Shown piece by piece: positions 23,683-33,138 of a stretch of DNA of 64,000 nucleotides; position 1 is the stretch's first letter; each line of letters begins with the position of its first letter. The notes below the pieces were generated by a model. That model worked only from the letters and a program-made list of their open reading frames with translations, ran no database searches and had not been told where the DNA came from. The stretch is from Lactobacillus isalae. GTDB taxonomy: Bacteria > Bacillota > Bacilli > Lactobacillales > Lactobacillaceae. The translations under genes were made by a program, and so were the position numbers. The stretch is from NCBI RefSeq assembly GCF_947539375.1, contig NZ_OX443569.1, forward strand, positions 744,001-808,000, given 5' to 3'.

Positions 23683-24540
23683 ATGATTGAAAATTATTTA
23701 TTGGAATATTTAGTTTCTTTTGAAGAAAATAAAACCCTGTCAAAAACTGCTAGCAAACTTAATGTATCCACTGCAACAATTAGTCGCGGACTTCAAAAAT
23801 TAGAAAAGCAAGTAGGTGTTAAGCTTTTTATTCGCAAACCACAACGCATACTTTTCACGCCTGCGGGTGAAAATGCTGTTAAGTTAGCAAAAAAGATCTT
23901 GAAGGACCAGAATGACTTTATTCCAGCTATTCAAAATTTTGCTCAAAAAGAAATAATTGTCGCTTCAACAATCCCTTCGCCTTTACTTTTACTCAAAAAT
24001 AAATTTAGAAATAATTCTGAATATATTTTTACTTCTACTCCACTAAAAAAAGGTAAAGCATTATCTAGCTTATTAAGTCACCAAGCAGATGTCATTTTCA
24101 CAACAACCAAGGTAAATAATGAGCAAGTAAAGTCTCTTCCAATAGCTCAAGAAAAACTTTTCATTAAAATAACCAAATATAATCCTCTCTATAATCAGAA
24201 AACAGTCAATTTTTCTGACTTAAATACACATGAATTTATCGTCTTTAATGACATCGGAATTTGGAAAGAAATTATTAATGATAAGATTCCTCATGCTACT
24301 TTCTTATATCAAAATGATCCTGAAACATTTAATGAACTTGTTAAAAAATCTAATTTTCCAATTTTTAGGACGAATTTATCGCTTAAACTTGAGCAGACAA
24401 AAAAGCTTCAAGATCATAAAAGAAAATTAATTCCTATTAATGATCCTGAAGCTAAACAAACTATATATGCAGTTTTTCGTGTAGAAGATAGTTATAAGTT
24501 AAATACCTTTCTCTCTATTGCAAAAGAAGTATTGCATTAA
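23683..24540 (+). CDS. LysR-family regulator (paralog B)
   Basis: A 285-residue LysR regulator of the same subgroup as A and C. The helix-turn-helix is NKTLSKTASKLNVSTATISR then GLQKLEKQVGVKLF; its recognition helix (TATISRGL) differs from that of A and C (PSVTRGM, PTVTRGM), matching its different dyad. The effector domain keeps the subgroup landmarks HEFIVFNDIGIWKE and KSNFPIFRTNLS. It is divergent from the MFS drug pump. The dyad next to its start suggests that it represses itself and activates the pump. The effector is unknown. Confidence 0.9.
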   Translation: MIENYLLEYLVSFEENKTLSKTASKLNVSTATISRGLQKLEKQVGVKLFIRKPQRILFTPAGENAVKLAKKILKDQNDFIPAIQNFAQKEIIVASTIPSPLLLLKNKFRNNSEYIFTSTPLKKGKALSSLLSHQADVIFTTTKVNNEQVKSLPIAQEKLFIKITKYNPLYNQKTVNFSDLNTHEFIVFNDIGIWKEIINDKIPHATFLYQNDPETFNELVKKSNFPIFRTNLSLKLEQTKKLQDHKRKLIPINDPEAKQTIYAVFRVEDSYKLNTFLSIAKEVLH

Positions 24541-24548
24541 TAAATCAT

Positions 24549-25331
24549 TTATCTGTCGACTTGTTTTACCCACTTTGTTACTTGCTTGTTTGCTTTGTCA
24601 ACTTTATTACCATCAACAACTACAGTTTTGGTGAACCGATTATTCTTTCCACCTTCATCTCTAATTAGTCGTTTCATTACGGCAACTGAATCCCCTTTGC
24701 CGTAGCCACCTTCTGTTTCAAAGGGAGAAATTGTTTTATTATTAAATTGATTACCATACTGACGTAAAAATCCTTGCATTGGTTGGCTTAAAGTCATTGC
24801 CCATGTTTGATAACCAAGATAGATGTGATCATATTGACTTAAATCAGGCAGATCTTGAACTACCTTTGGTGGTTGATTATTTTCTCTTTCTCTATTAGCG
24901 CGAGCAAGAGTTTTCTTATAGTTAGCTGGATAAGGATTTTGTAATTGAATCTCAAAAATATCAGCATCAGTTCTTTGGGCAATTTTACTTGCTAATAATT
25001 CAGTTGACCCTGAACGAGACCAATAAATAATTATACTTTTAGAATCCTTAGTTATTCTTCTAACTGGTCCATTATCTTTATTAGTGTCTTTTCCATCAGA
25101 TGGAGTACCATACCCACCATTCCAATTTGAATCACGCAATAATTGGTTAGCTCGAATTGGTTTACCATCAATCTTGCCAACAACAGGTCCTACCTTGTTC
25201 TTAGTTTTTTTAACTATACTAGCTTGAACTATATTAGTCTCATTATTAAATTGAATATTGTTTGAATATCCACCTAGCGCAACCCCAACACCAGTAAGTC
25301 CTAAAATAGTTAACATTTTTTTCTTTTTCAT
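24549..25331 (-). CDS. Exported flavodoxin, 260 aa
   Basis: A flavodoxin-like protein with an N-terminal signal (KKKKMLTILGLTGVGVALGG). The segment reads like a lipoprotein signal in which the expected Cys is a Tyr (LGGYSNN), so it may be secreted or uncleaved instead of lipidated. The flavodoxin fold begins near residue 97: SIIIYWSRSGSTELLASKI (phosphate loop), with QTWAMTLSQP as the FMN loop. It is longer than its paralogs because of a 60-residue region before the domain. It has its own regulon promoter (25367-25433). It converges on LysR B with only 8 bp between stops and no visible terminator. Confidence 0.84.
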   Translation of the reverse strand: MKKKKMLTILGLTGVGVALGGYSNNIQFNNETNIVQASIVKKTKNKVGPVVGKIDGKPIRANQLLRDSNWNGGYGTPSDGKDTNKDNGPVRRITKDSKSIIIYWSRSGSTELLASKIAQRTDADIFEIQLQNPYPANYKKTLARANRERENNQPPKVVQDLPDLSQYDHIYLGYQTWAMTLSQPMQGFLRQYGNQFNNKTISPFETEGGYGKGDSVAVMKRLIRDEGGKNNRFTKTVVVDGNKVDKANKQVTKWVKQVDR

Positions 25332-25414
25332 TTGTATTCACCTGCTCTTTTATTTTCTTATTCAGTAGTATACCTACTTGTTTTCAACTAAAAAATTACT
25401 AATTAAATATATGA

Positions 25415-25433
25415 GTATTCAAAATCTGTATAG
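25415..25433 (-). promoter_or_regulatory. LysR-type dyad, promoter of the exported flavodoxin
   Basis: Coding strand CTATACAGATTTTGAATAC, 14 bp, AGTAATTTT, 19 bp, TATACT at 25367-25372. Confidence 0.86.
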
Positions 25434-25436
25434 TAA

Positions 25437-25477
25437 AAAAGTACCGACCCTAAATAATTTGAGAGTCAATACTTTTA
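25437..25477 (-). terminator. Terminator of the 25482-26342 reductase
   Basis: AAAAGTA and GAC on the left pair with GTC and TACTTTT on the right, with internal mismatches. The minus strand ends in a T-run next to the flavodoxin dyad. Confidence 0.65.
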
Positions 25478-25481
25478 ATTT

Positions 25482-26342
25482 CTAATTACGTAAAGCTTTT
25501 AAACTAGCTCCAAAGATGCTTTCGATTGCTGCTGGATCTCGATGGTCGAAAAATTGGCTTTCATGTTTATCTAAGCTATTCATCGTCTTCATATCATCGC
25601 TACTTAGCTCGAAATCAAAAACGTCAAAGTTTTCTTCTATTCTACTCTTGTGTACAGACTTAGGAATAACTACAATTCCTCTTTGAATTAACCAGCGTAA
25701 AATTACTTGGCCATTTGACTTACCATATTTTTTACCGATATTAGCAATAGTCTCATTTGTAAAAATATTATGCTTACCTTCTGCAAATGGTGCCCATGCT
25801 TCAGTCTGAACGTCTTGTTGTTCATTAAAAGCAACCTCATTATGTTCTTGATACCATGGTGAAACTTCGATTTGGTTAACAGCTGGTTTTACATTGCTCA
25901 TTAATTCTAAGTTCATTAATTGATCTGGAGCAAAGTTAGAAACACCAATTGACTTAATCTTTCCTTCTTTTTGGGCTTCTTCTAATGCTCTCCAAGCACC
26001 TGCTACATCCCCATATGGTTGATGCAATAAATATAAATCCATATAGTCCAAGCCTAACTTTTTTAACGAATCATCAATTCCTTGCTTTGCTTTTTCATAT
26101 GTAAAATGATCTACCCAAAGTTTAGAAGTAACAAAAATTTCATCTCGATTAATACCACTGTTTTTAATAGCATTGCCAACAGCCTCTTCATTTCCATAGG
26201 CAGCTGCAGTATCAATTAAACGATATCCAACATCTAATGCATCACTTACAGCCTGCTCAGCTTGGCTAAGATCTGAAACCTGAAATACACCAAAACCCAA
26301 TTGTGGCATTTTATTTCCATCGTTTAAATTTACATATTGCAT
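25482..26342 (-). CDS. Aldo/keto reductase (286 aa)
   Basis: The nearest paralog of the reductase at 9105-9965 and of identical length. Tetrad: Asp44, Tyr49 (IDTAAAY), Lys74 (TSKLW), His107 (LLHQP). The cofactor segment is VVIPKSVHKSRIEENFDVFD. The cytoplasmic NADPH-dependent enzyme reduces an unknown carbonyl. It is divergent from LysR C, an arrangement usual for a regulator and its main target. The dyad between them (26435-26453) overlaps the beginning of the LysR transcript region. Confidence 0.93.
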   Translation of the reverse strand: MQYVNLNDGNKMPQLGFGVFQVSDLSQAEQAVSDALDVGYRLIDTAAAYGNEEAVGNAIKNSGINRDEIFVTSKLWVDHFTYEKAKQGIDDSLKKLGLDYMDLYLLHQPYGDVAGAWRALEEAQKEGKIKSIGVSNFAPDQLMNLELMSNVKPAVNQIEVSPWYQEHNEVAFNEQQDVQTEAWAPFAEGKHNIFTNETIANIGKKYGKSNGQVILRWLIQRGIVVIPKSVHKSRIEENFDVFDFELSSDDMKTMNSLDKHESQFFDHRDPAAIESIFGASLKALRN

Positions 26343-26434
26343 AATTATAATCTCCTTTTATCTATCTTTTATTCTTAACAATTATTAGTATAGGAGCTGA
26401 CTTAAAATAAGAAAATTACCGGATTAGTATGTTA

Positions 26435-26453
26435 CTATACATTATATGAATGA
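26435..26453. promoter_or_regulatory. LysR-type dyad between reductase and LysR C
   Basis: Toward the reductase it reads TCATTCATATAATGTATAG, then 14 bp, GGTAATTTT, 19 bp, TATACT at 26387-26392. The half-site nearer LysR C is degenerate. Confidence 0.75.
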
Positions 26454-26470
26454 TGAAAGGTTGTTATCCT

Positions 26471-27346
26471 ATGCTTAATCTTGAATTACTTGAAGAGTTA
26501 GTTGCATTTCAAGAATTTGGAACTTTAAGTGCAACAGCTGAACATTTGATGTTAACGCAGCCAACTGTAACACGTGGTATGAAAAAATTAGAACAAGAAT
26601 TAGGGGTTACCTTATTTGACCGTTCTAAAAGCAATAGAATTGTCTTAAATGATACAGGTATTTTAGCAGCTAATGAAGCTAAGAAACTATTACAAGCAGA
26701 AAATGATTTTACGGAAAAAATATTAAATTATGATCGACTAAAGCACGAAATTACAGTTGCTTCAGTTGCTCCAGGTCCATTAATGCTTCTTGAAGCTATC
26801 AAAGATAAATTGAACTCCAAATTGAGTATTAATCATTCTTTACTTAAATCTGCTAAGATAGTCGCAGATTTGACTACCTTTAAAGAAAAGATAATCTTTA
26901 CTGATCAAGAGCTTGAAACTGATGAAGTTGAATCTATGTATTTAGGAAAAGAATATTTAGCAGTTGAAATTGATCAATTCAACCCTCTTGCCGCTAAAAA
27001 GAAAGTATCTTTTAAAGACTTGGCTGGATTAAGCTTTATTGTGGTGGCAGATATTGGACCTTGGCGCAAAATTGTTGAAGCTAATATTCCTGAAGCTAAA
27101 TTCTTATATCAAGATGATTTAGATGCACTGAGTGAATTAAGTAAATACTCTAATTTTCCTTTTTTCTACACTAATTTAACACAAGCTTCTTCTGTAAATA
27201 CAGATCGCTTTGATAATGGAAATCGCGTACACTTAACAATAGATGATCCAAATAATGAATTAGAAATTTATGGAACTTATCTAAAATCAAACAGAAAACT
27301 AATTCAACCTCTACTTAAAGAAATTAGTAAAAATTGGCCAAAATAA
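26471..27346 (+). CDS. LysR-family regulator (paralog C)
   Basis: A 291-residue LysR regulator very similar to paralog A (both begin LELLxELVAFxxxGTLSATA). The helix-turn-helix is TLSATAEHLMLTQPTVTRGM then KKLEQELGVTLF. The effector domain contains LSFIVVADIGPWRK and YSNFPFFYTNLTQAS. I chose the ATG at 26471 because AAAGG lies 10 bp before it and the protein then aligns with A; the upstream in-frame ATG at 26450 overlaps the dyad. A and C have nearly the same recognition helix and so probably bind the same CTAT-N11-ATAG sites. It is divergent from an aldo/keto reductase. Confidence 0.92.
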   Translation: MLNLELLEELVAFQEFGTLSATAEHLMLTQPTVTRGMKKLEQELGVTLFDRSKSNRIVLNDTGILAANEAKKLLQAENDFTEKILNYDRLKHEITVASVAPGPLMLLEAIKDKLNSKLSINHSLLKSAKIVADLTTFKEKIIFTDQELETDEVESMYLGKEYLAVEIDQFNPLAAKKKVSFKDLAGLSFIVVADIGPWRKIVEANIPEAKFLYQDDLDALSELSKYSNFPFFYTNLTQASSVNTDRFDNGNRVHLTIDDPNNELEIYGTYLKSNRKLIQPLLKEISKNWPK

Positions 27347-27391
27347 AAGAGTTAAGACTGCAATTAGTAAAGTCTTAACTCTTTTATTTTT
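27342..27391. terminator. Bidirectional terminator between LysR C and TMEM175-like gene
   Basis: An 18-bp perfect stem: AATAAAAGAGTTAAGACT (27342-27359) with AGTCTTAACTCTTTTATT (27371-27388). It includes the LysR stop codon. Confidence 0.92.
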
Positions 27392-27395
27392 TAAC

Positions 27396-27977
27396 CTAAG
27401 CTTCTTGTCTTTTCTTTTTTGACTCTATCAAATCTACAATAACTAACATTGCGGAAGCAACAAAAATTGAATACATCACTGCTGGTGGAAAAACAACTAA
27501 TGCAAGTATTAATCCAATTGCCTTAATCGCTAGATCGGCGATTACAAGTTCAGCTGACATATCAAACAACATCTTAAATTTGTATTTATTTACCTTATCT
27601 AAAGAATAAGATATTCCAATGTTACTTAAAGATACTAAGATAATATCAATACCGTAAAATACTTGTGCTGTAGAGTTATCAAAGTTTGCAGCCACTAGAT
27701 TAGTTGAATATGGGAAGAATGATGCAAAAAATAGCATAATTAAAGTCCAAGTAACAGTAGCATTAGATACTTTCTTTATCTTGTGAAACGCACGATGGTT
27801 ATCAGCCCACATAAATCCTAACCAAAAGAACGAAACAGCATAGGCAAAAAAGCTAGTTCTAATATCCCATAAACCTGCCCAACTAACTACTTTTGGCTTT
27901 TCAAGTTCCAAAACCAAAACGGTCATAATAATTGCTAAAACTGCATCAGTAAAAGCGGCTAATCTTTCCTTATTCAT
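27396..27977 (-). CDS. TMEM175-like (DUF1211) membrane protein
   Basis: A 193-residue protein with about five or six helices. Helix 1 is the family signature: ERLAAFTDAVLAIIMTVLVL then ELEKP (compare R/F-S-D motif of TMEM175 channels). Bacterial TMEM175 proteins form tetrameric potassium channels. The start is the ATG at 27977, preceded by GAGGGG; an in-frame upstream start at 27995 lacks a ribosome site and falls in a terminator. It sits at the end of a run of reductase genes with no regulon dyad of its own. A second family member is at 47131-47814. Confidence 0.85.
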   Translation of the reverse strand: MNKERLAAFTDAVLAIIMTVLVLELEKPKVVSWAGLWDIRTSFFAYAVSFFWLGFMWADNHRAFHKIKKVSNATVTWTLIMLFFASFFPYSTNLVAANFDNSTAQVFYGIDIILVSLSNIGISYSLDKVNKYKFKMLFDMSAELVIADLAIKAIGLILALVVFPPAVMYSIFVASAMLVIVDLIESKKKRQEA

Positions 27978-27993
27978 TTTATCCCCTCTAAAC

Positions 27994-28037
27994 AAAAAAT
28001 TACGTAAATTATTATACTCTAAATTTACGTAATTTTT
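27994..28037. terminator. Terminator of the 28046-28804 dehydrogenase
   Basis: AAAAATTACGTAAATT pairs with AATTTACGTAATTTTT around an 11-base loop. The loop contains TATAAT on the minus strand, which may serve the TMEM175-like gene. Confidence 0.78.
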
Positions 28038-28045
28038 ATTAATTA

Positions 28046-28804
28046 TTAAGCTCCCATTCCACCATCAATTGCATAAATTGATCCATCTACATAATCAGCT
28101 TCATCAGATGCAAGAAAAGCAGCAACATTTGCGACTTCTCTTGGATCTCCCATTCTTTTTTCAGGGATTCCTTCTTCAATTCTAGCTAAGTGTGCATCTG
28201 CCTGATCCTTTGGCAAATCAGTAACGTTCCAAATATTAGTCTTAAAAGCACCCGGAGCAATTGCATTAACTCGAACATGATCTTTTGCTAAATCTATAGC
28301 CCAACCACGCGTAAAGTTTTCAATTGCAGCTTTGGCACCAACATATAATGAAAGATTAGGACCAACATGAGTTGCACCTACACTCGACATATTAATAATA
28401 TTTCCATGAGATTTAATTAGCATTGGTAAAGCCTGAATAGTCAAGTTAACAACCGAACGTACATCCAAATTAAATGCCCGATCATAATCAGTCATCGTAG
28501 CTTTTTGAATTGGCTGAACAGGACACCAACCAGCATTGTTAACTAAAATGTTAAGCTTTCCGTAATTTTCTTTGACATAATCAACTAATTTAGTTACGTC
28601 TTCATCTTTAGTTAAATCACCAACTACGTAAGAAATATTTTTATTAGCCTTGGCAGTTTCTTTTAAAGTTTCTTCATTGCGTCCAGTAATTACAACTTTA
28701 GCACCTTCGTCAGCGAATCTTTCAGTAATTGCCCGTCCTAATCCTGATCCACCACCAGTAACAATTGCAACTTGACCAACAAATCTTTTCTTATCTTCTG
28801 ACAT
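28046..28804 (-). CDS. Short-chain dehydrogenase/reductase (252 aa)
   Basis: A classical SDR. The cofactor motif is VTGGGSGLGRAITERF, the NNAG motif is LVNNAGWCPV, the catalytic Ser is in NMSSVGATH and the Tyr/Lys pair in YVGAKAA. The C-terminal YVDGSIYAIDGGMGA is usual. Arg in ITGRNEET after strand 2 suggests NADP(H). I chose the ATG at 28804; a GTG three codons upstream is also in frame. The substrate is unknown; the family includes 3-oxoacyl and sugar/alcohol dehydrogenases. It has a full regulon promoter (28840-28906). Confidence 0.9.
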   Translation of the reverse strand: MSEDKKRFVGQVAIVTGGGSGLGRAITERFADEGAKVVITGRNEETLKETAKANKNISYVVGDLTKDEDVTKLVDYVKENYGKLNILVNNAGWCPVQPIQKATMTDYDRAFNLDVRSVVNLTIQALPMLIKSHGNIINMSSVGATHVGPNLSLYVGAKAAIENFTRGWAIDLAKDHVRVNAIAPGAFKTNIWNVTDLPKDQADAHLARIEEGIPEKRMGDPREVANVAAFLASDEADYVDGSIYAIDGGMGA

Positions 28805-28887
28805 ATCAAACACTCTTTCTAAAACTTGATTACAAGATTAGTATAAGAAGTTTATTTGATAGAGAAAATTACCTAATTTTTATACCA

Positions 28888-28906
28888 CTATGCAATTTCA
28901 GCATAG
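28888..28906 (-). promoter_or_regulatory. LysR-type dyad, promoter of the 28046-28804 dehydrogenase
   Basis: Coding strand CTATGCTGAAATTGCATAG, a near-perfect repeat, then 14 bp, GGTAATTTT, 19 bp, TATACT at 28840-28845. Confidence 0.87.
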
Positions 28907-28913
28907 TTTTTAT

Positions 28914-29825
28914 TTACTTTTCGATAATCATTCCTTGTGAATTTCTATAAAAGTGTCTCAAGAAATTCCATGAATAACTAGCTTCAGATCTATGAGGAAC
29001 ATGTTCAGCACCATCAATCAAGATAAATTGTACAAACGGATAACGATAGCCATCTTTCTTATAATTATTTATTGTCCACCGCCTACTATCAACTTTTCTA
29101 GAAAAGTTTTGGTCGGGTTGATAACCCCAATACGGTACTTTGGCATAGTTTGCTTTAGTAGAAGGAGAAATCATTTTATTCATAATCAGTAATTCTCTAA
29201 TTGCACGTCGTTCATCAATGCGAACCATTGGATTATTATTTGAATCATATTCTGTTGCCTCACGCGAACCAGCAACTACTTGAAATGGCATTTGGTAGCC
29301 TTTATTTTTTTCAAGATCTACCATCCAACCATATGCTGCAATTCCTGCAAAAGTTTTAGGGTGTGTACTCGTCAATGCTACAGCTGATGCTCCACCATTT
29401 GAAAATCCTAAAACATAAACACGACGATTATCAATGTTATAACGTTTTTTAGCTGCTTTAACTATTTTCATAAAAAATGGCACTTCACTGTAAGTAGCAG
29501 CATTATCATAGTCAGGACTTACAACGATAAAATTCTTCTCTTTAGCTAGCTTAGCCCATCCTGTTGAAATAGGCTCTTTTCTAGGATCACCGCCAGTAGA
29601 ATTTAAGTATAAAACTAAAGGTATTTTTCTTTTTGAATGCAAATTCTTTTTCTGAGCATATACATACACTGTTCGACCAGATTCTGTAAAACGCTGAGCT
29701 GTTTTAGTGGCAGCTACAGCATTAGTATTTAAAAAACTCTTTTTTACCCGGCTCAAAGGAAATGCTGTTACTATAGTTAAAATTGCTATTAAACTACTAG
29801 CTGCAATAAATAGTTTTTTTCTCAT
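28914..29825 (-). CDS. Secreted alpha/beta hydrolase (PHB-depolymerase/LpqC-like esterase)
   Basis: A 303-residue protein with a signal peptide (KKLFIAASSLIAILTIVTAF). The hydrolase domain starts with VYVYAQKKN...PLVLYLNSTGG; the elbow is YVLGFSNGGASAVAL and the terminal His is in IDGAEHVPHRSEASYSW. Layout resembles extracellular esterases of the LpqC/PHB depolymerase group. The ATG at 29825 is preferred to the one at 29837, which directly abuts the GAAAG sequence. The upstream region has no convincing regulon dyad, unlike most neighbours. It is probably a surface or secreted esterase of unknown substrate. Confidence 0.84.
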   Translation of the reverse strand: MRKKLFIAASSLIAILTIVTAFPLSRVKKSFLNTNAVAATKTAQRFTESGRTVYVYAQKKNLHSKRKIPLVLYLNSTGGDPRKEPISTGWAKLAKEKNFIVVSPDYDNAATYSEVPFFMKIVKAAKKRYNIDNRRVYVLGFSNGGASAVALTSTHPKTFAGIAAYGWMVDLEKNKGYQMPFQVVAGSREATEYDSNNNPMVRIDERRAIRELLIMNKMISPSTKANYAKVPYWGYQPDQNFSRKVDSRRWTINNYKKDGYRYPFVQFILIDGAEHVPHRSEASYSWNFLRHFYRNSQGMIIEK

Positions 29826-29936
29826 ATTAATTACCATCTTTCAAAATAAAGACTTTTTTACAAAATTGGTCTGAAAATAACCTCTACTAGTAACAAATAA
29901 ACTTACTAAATTTTTTCTTTATAGCAAGTATAAAAA

Positions 29937-29959
29937 AAACTGAGTCTCAAACTCAGTTT
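29937..29959 (-). terminator. Terminator of the 29972-30817 reductase
   Basis: AAACTGAGT (29937-29945) pairs with ACTCAGTTT (29951-29959); the minus strand continues in a T-run. Confidence 0.85.
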
Positions 29960-29971
29960 CAAAATATAAAA

Positions 29972-30817
29972 TTATTTTTGAGAATTGAAATCCATCTTCA
30001 TATTAGCGTAGCTTTCTTCCAAGCTATCTGAAGGAATATAATATCTCTTATTCTTGTTAATCTTAGCAATTTCTGCCATATCTTCATCGCTCAAGCTAAA
30101 ATCAAAAATATCAGCATTTGACTTGATATGTGCAGGATTAGTTGAACCTGGAATTACAATATTGCCTTCTTGAATATGCCAACGCAAGATAATTTGAACA
30201 TTAGACTTGTTATACTTCTTAGCTAGTTCAGTAAATACAGGCTCATTAATTAAACTTGCATCCCCGTGGCCTAATGGATACCATGCCATAATTCTAGTAC
30301 CGTATGGTTTCAAGAATTCTTTTAATTCAGTTTCTAGAAAGTATGGATGTGCTTCAACTTGCATTACTTGTGGCTTAATTTCAGCTATCTCAAATAATTT
30401 ACGTAACTTTTCATCATGGAAGTTAGAAATACCGATAGCCTTAACTTTTCCTTCTTTATAGGCTTTTTCAATTTGCTTATAACCTGCTTCCCAGTTACCT
30501 GCTGGTTGGTGAAGGAAAAGTAAGTCAATGTAATCGATACCTAAACGGTTTAAAGTATCATCAATTGCCTTTTCATCTTCATACACAGTTGGCCATAATT
30601 TTGAACTTATGAAAATATCTTCACGCTTAATGCCACTTTCTTTAATACCGCGTCCAACTGCTCTTTCATTCATATAACCGTTAGCAGTATCAATCAAATG
30701 ATATCCATCTTTCAAGGCTTCAACTACTGCTTTTTCAGCAGCATCGGGTTCCATTTGAAATGTACCAATACCCATCTTTGGAATTTCAACATCATTATTT
30801 AATTTAAAAGTTTCCAT
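29972..30817 (-). CDS. Aldo/keto reductase (281 aa)
   Basis: A paralog of the 18002-18796 reductase with a complete C-terminal tail (YYIPSDSLEESYANMKM). Tetrad: Asp43, Tyr48 (IDTANGY), Lys73 (SSKLW), His103 (FLHQP). The cofactor segment is NIVIPGSTNPAHIKSNADIF. GGAGATC precedes the ATG. It has a regulon promoter (30871-30937). Like the others it is expected to reduce small aldehydes or ketones with NADPH, but the true substrate is unknown. Confidence 0.92.
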   Translation of the reverse strand: METFKLNNDVEIPKMGIGTFQMEPDAAEKAVVEALKDGYHLIDTANGYMNERAVGRGIKESGIKREDIFISSKLWPTVYEDEKAIDDTLNRLGIDYIDLLFLHQPAGNWEAGYKQIEKAYKEGKVKAIGISNFHDEKLRKLFEIAEIKPQVMQVEAHPYFLETELKEFLKPYGTRIMAWYPLGHGDASLINEPVFTELAKKYNKSNVQIILRWHIQEGNIVIPGSTNPAHIKSNADIFDFSLSDEDMAEIAKINKNKRYYIPSDSLEESYANMKMDFNSQK

Positions 30818-30918
30818 AAAAAAGATCTCCTTATTTTTCTTACTTGATTTATGATTTAATTTTCAAATATATTTTATTAAGTTTTACTATAGAAAAAAAT
30901 TACTATAATTTTATAGTT

Positions 30919-30937
30919 CTATACACTTTTTGAATAG
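30919..30937 (-). promoter_or_regulatory. LysR-type dyad, promoter of the 29972-30817 reductase
   Basis: Coding strand CTATTCAAAAAGTGTATAG, 14 bp, AGTAATTTT, 19 bp, TAAAAT at 30871-30876. Confidence 0.85.
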
Positions 30938-30955
30938 TGATTCTTAATCACAAAT

Positions 30956-32131
30956 CTAATGTTGATTGATAGCATTATTCAACTTAGTTTTATTTTTCAA
31001 ATATAGAACCACAATAATTGGAATAATTACTAACATTATTGGGTAATACAATTTCAAGGATAGGTAATTAGCAATTAAGCCGCCTAAGATTGGTCCAACT
31101 GCCATACCAATATCCAATCCTAAATAAAATGTTGAACTAGCTAGTCCCTGCTGACTCATTGGTGCCAATAATAAGGCTGTCGATTGAGAAACAGAAAACA
31201 TAATGCCATATCCAATTGCCAGTCCCGCTGCAGCTAATCCCATTAACCAATTATTATCCATGATTGTTAAAAAGATTAAATATATTACTGTTGCTAAACT
31301 ACATACCCAAAACCATTTACCATATGGAACCGTATCAAAAAGATTTTTCAAAGCAATTCGAACAATAAATAGAACAATCGCATAAATTAAGAAGAATGAA
31401 CCAACGGAAATATTCAGATGACGTTCACTAGCATAGCTAACTATATCTGCTTGAGTTGCGAAATATGGAATTGAAAGTAAGGAAATAATAACAGCAACCG
31501 GAAGAACATCCTTTTGAATTATTTTAAAACCTGGTCTATCTTTTATTTCACTATTTTTAGGACGAACGTGATTACCAATAAATTGAATCAGAATAATCAT
31601 CATTAAATTAGCAAGTGCTGATAAGCCGATTGTCAATCGATAACCAATAACTTGATAAATGTTAATTGAAACAAAAGGTGCTAATGCCATTGAAGTAGCA
31701 TTAAGTAAACCATAATATCCCATCGCTTGACCAACATGATCCCGCGGTACTAAAAAAGAAAGCCATGTTGCTAAGCATACGGTACATAACACCATTCCAA
31801 TTCCGTTAATCAATCTAAAAATTAATAATAAGCCTGCACTCGGTGTAAAAATATAACCTAGAATACCTACCAAGCTCAGAATTCCACCAATAAGAGTTAA
31901 CGAAAATTTCGAAAATTAATCGGATAGATTTCCTGCGATTGGTCGAAGAAACATTGAGGTAATACTCATTACACTAACTATTACGCCGGCAAAGGCACTA
32001 CTTGCACCTAAATTTTGAGCATATCCATTAATTAAGGGATTAAGTGACATTACACTAAATTGAAATAAAAAGGTAACAATCATTACTAGAATTGTATCTT
32101 TTGTAAAAATCTTTTCTTCTTTTTTATCCAT
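30956..32131 (-). pseudogene. MFS transporter gene with one in-frame stop
   Basis: A 391-codon frame for a 12-helix MFS transporter is interrupted only by TAA at 31913-31915, right after the motif-A region SMFLRPIAGNLSD. The same frame continues FSKFSLTLIGGILSLVGILG and runs unbroken to 30956. A single base change (for example from AAA) would explain it. Everything else, including exporter-type GLASSTFYLGLDIGMAVGPI, is intact, so the loss is recent, or read-through or a sequencing error is possible. It follows an SDR gene on the same strand behind a weak terminator. Confidence 0.8.
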
Positions 32132-32167
32132 AATAGTTCTTTCTTAAAAAGAATGTAGTAAAAAAAT

Positions 32168-32203
32168 AGAAACTAAAGGATGTTAATTTATCTTTTAGTT
32201 CCT
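32168..32203 (-). terminator. Terminator of the 32233-33021 dehydrogenase
   Basis: AGAAACTAAAGG pairs imperfectly with CTTTTAGTTCCT; the minus strand then has a T-run. Confidence 0.65.
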
Positions 32204-32232
32204 ACTTAATAGAATGTAAGTGATTTTAATTT

Positions 32233-33036
<804 letters not shown>

Positions 33037-33111
33037 TTACTTACTTTTTCAATGTTTGATTTAATTATATAATCTTATTTTTCTTAATAAAAATAATTAG
33101 TTTGTATAGCG

Positions 33112-33130
33112 CTATTCAGCTCGTGCATAG
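33112..33130 (-). promoter_or_regulatory. LysR-type dyad, promoter of the 32233-33021 dehydrogenase
   Basis: Coding strand CTATGCACGAGCTGAATAG, 14 bp, ATTATTTTT, 19 bp, TATAAT at 33064-33069. Confidence 0.82.
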
Positions 33131-33138
33131 CATCAAGA

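Noticed and set aside
28914-29935. A regulon dyad before the secreted esterase 28914-29825
   Set aside because: I could not place half-sites and a -10 with the 14/19 spacing; GGTTATTTT is present but alone.
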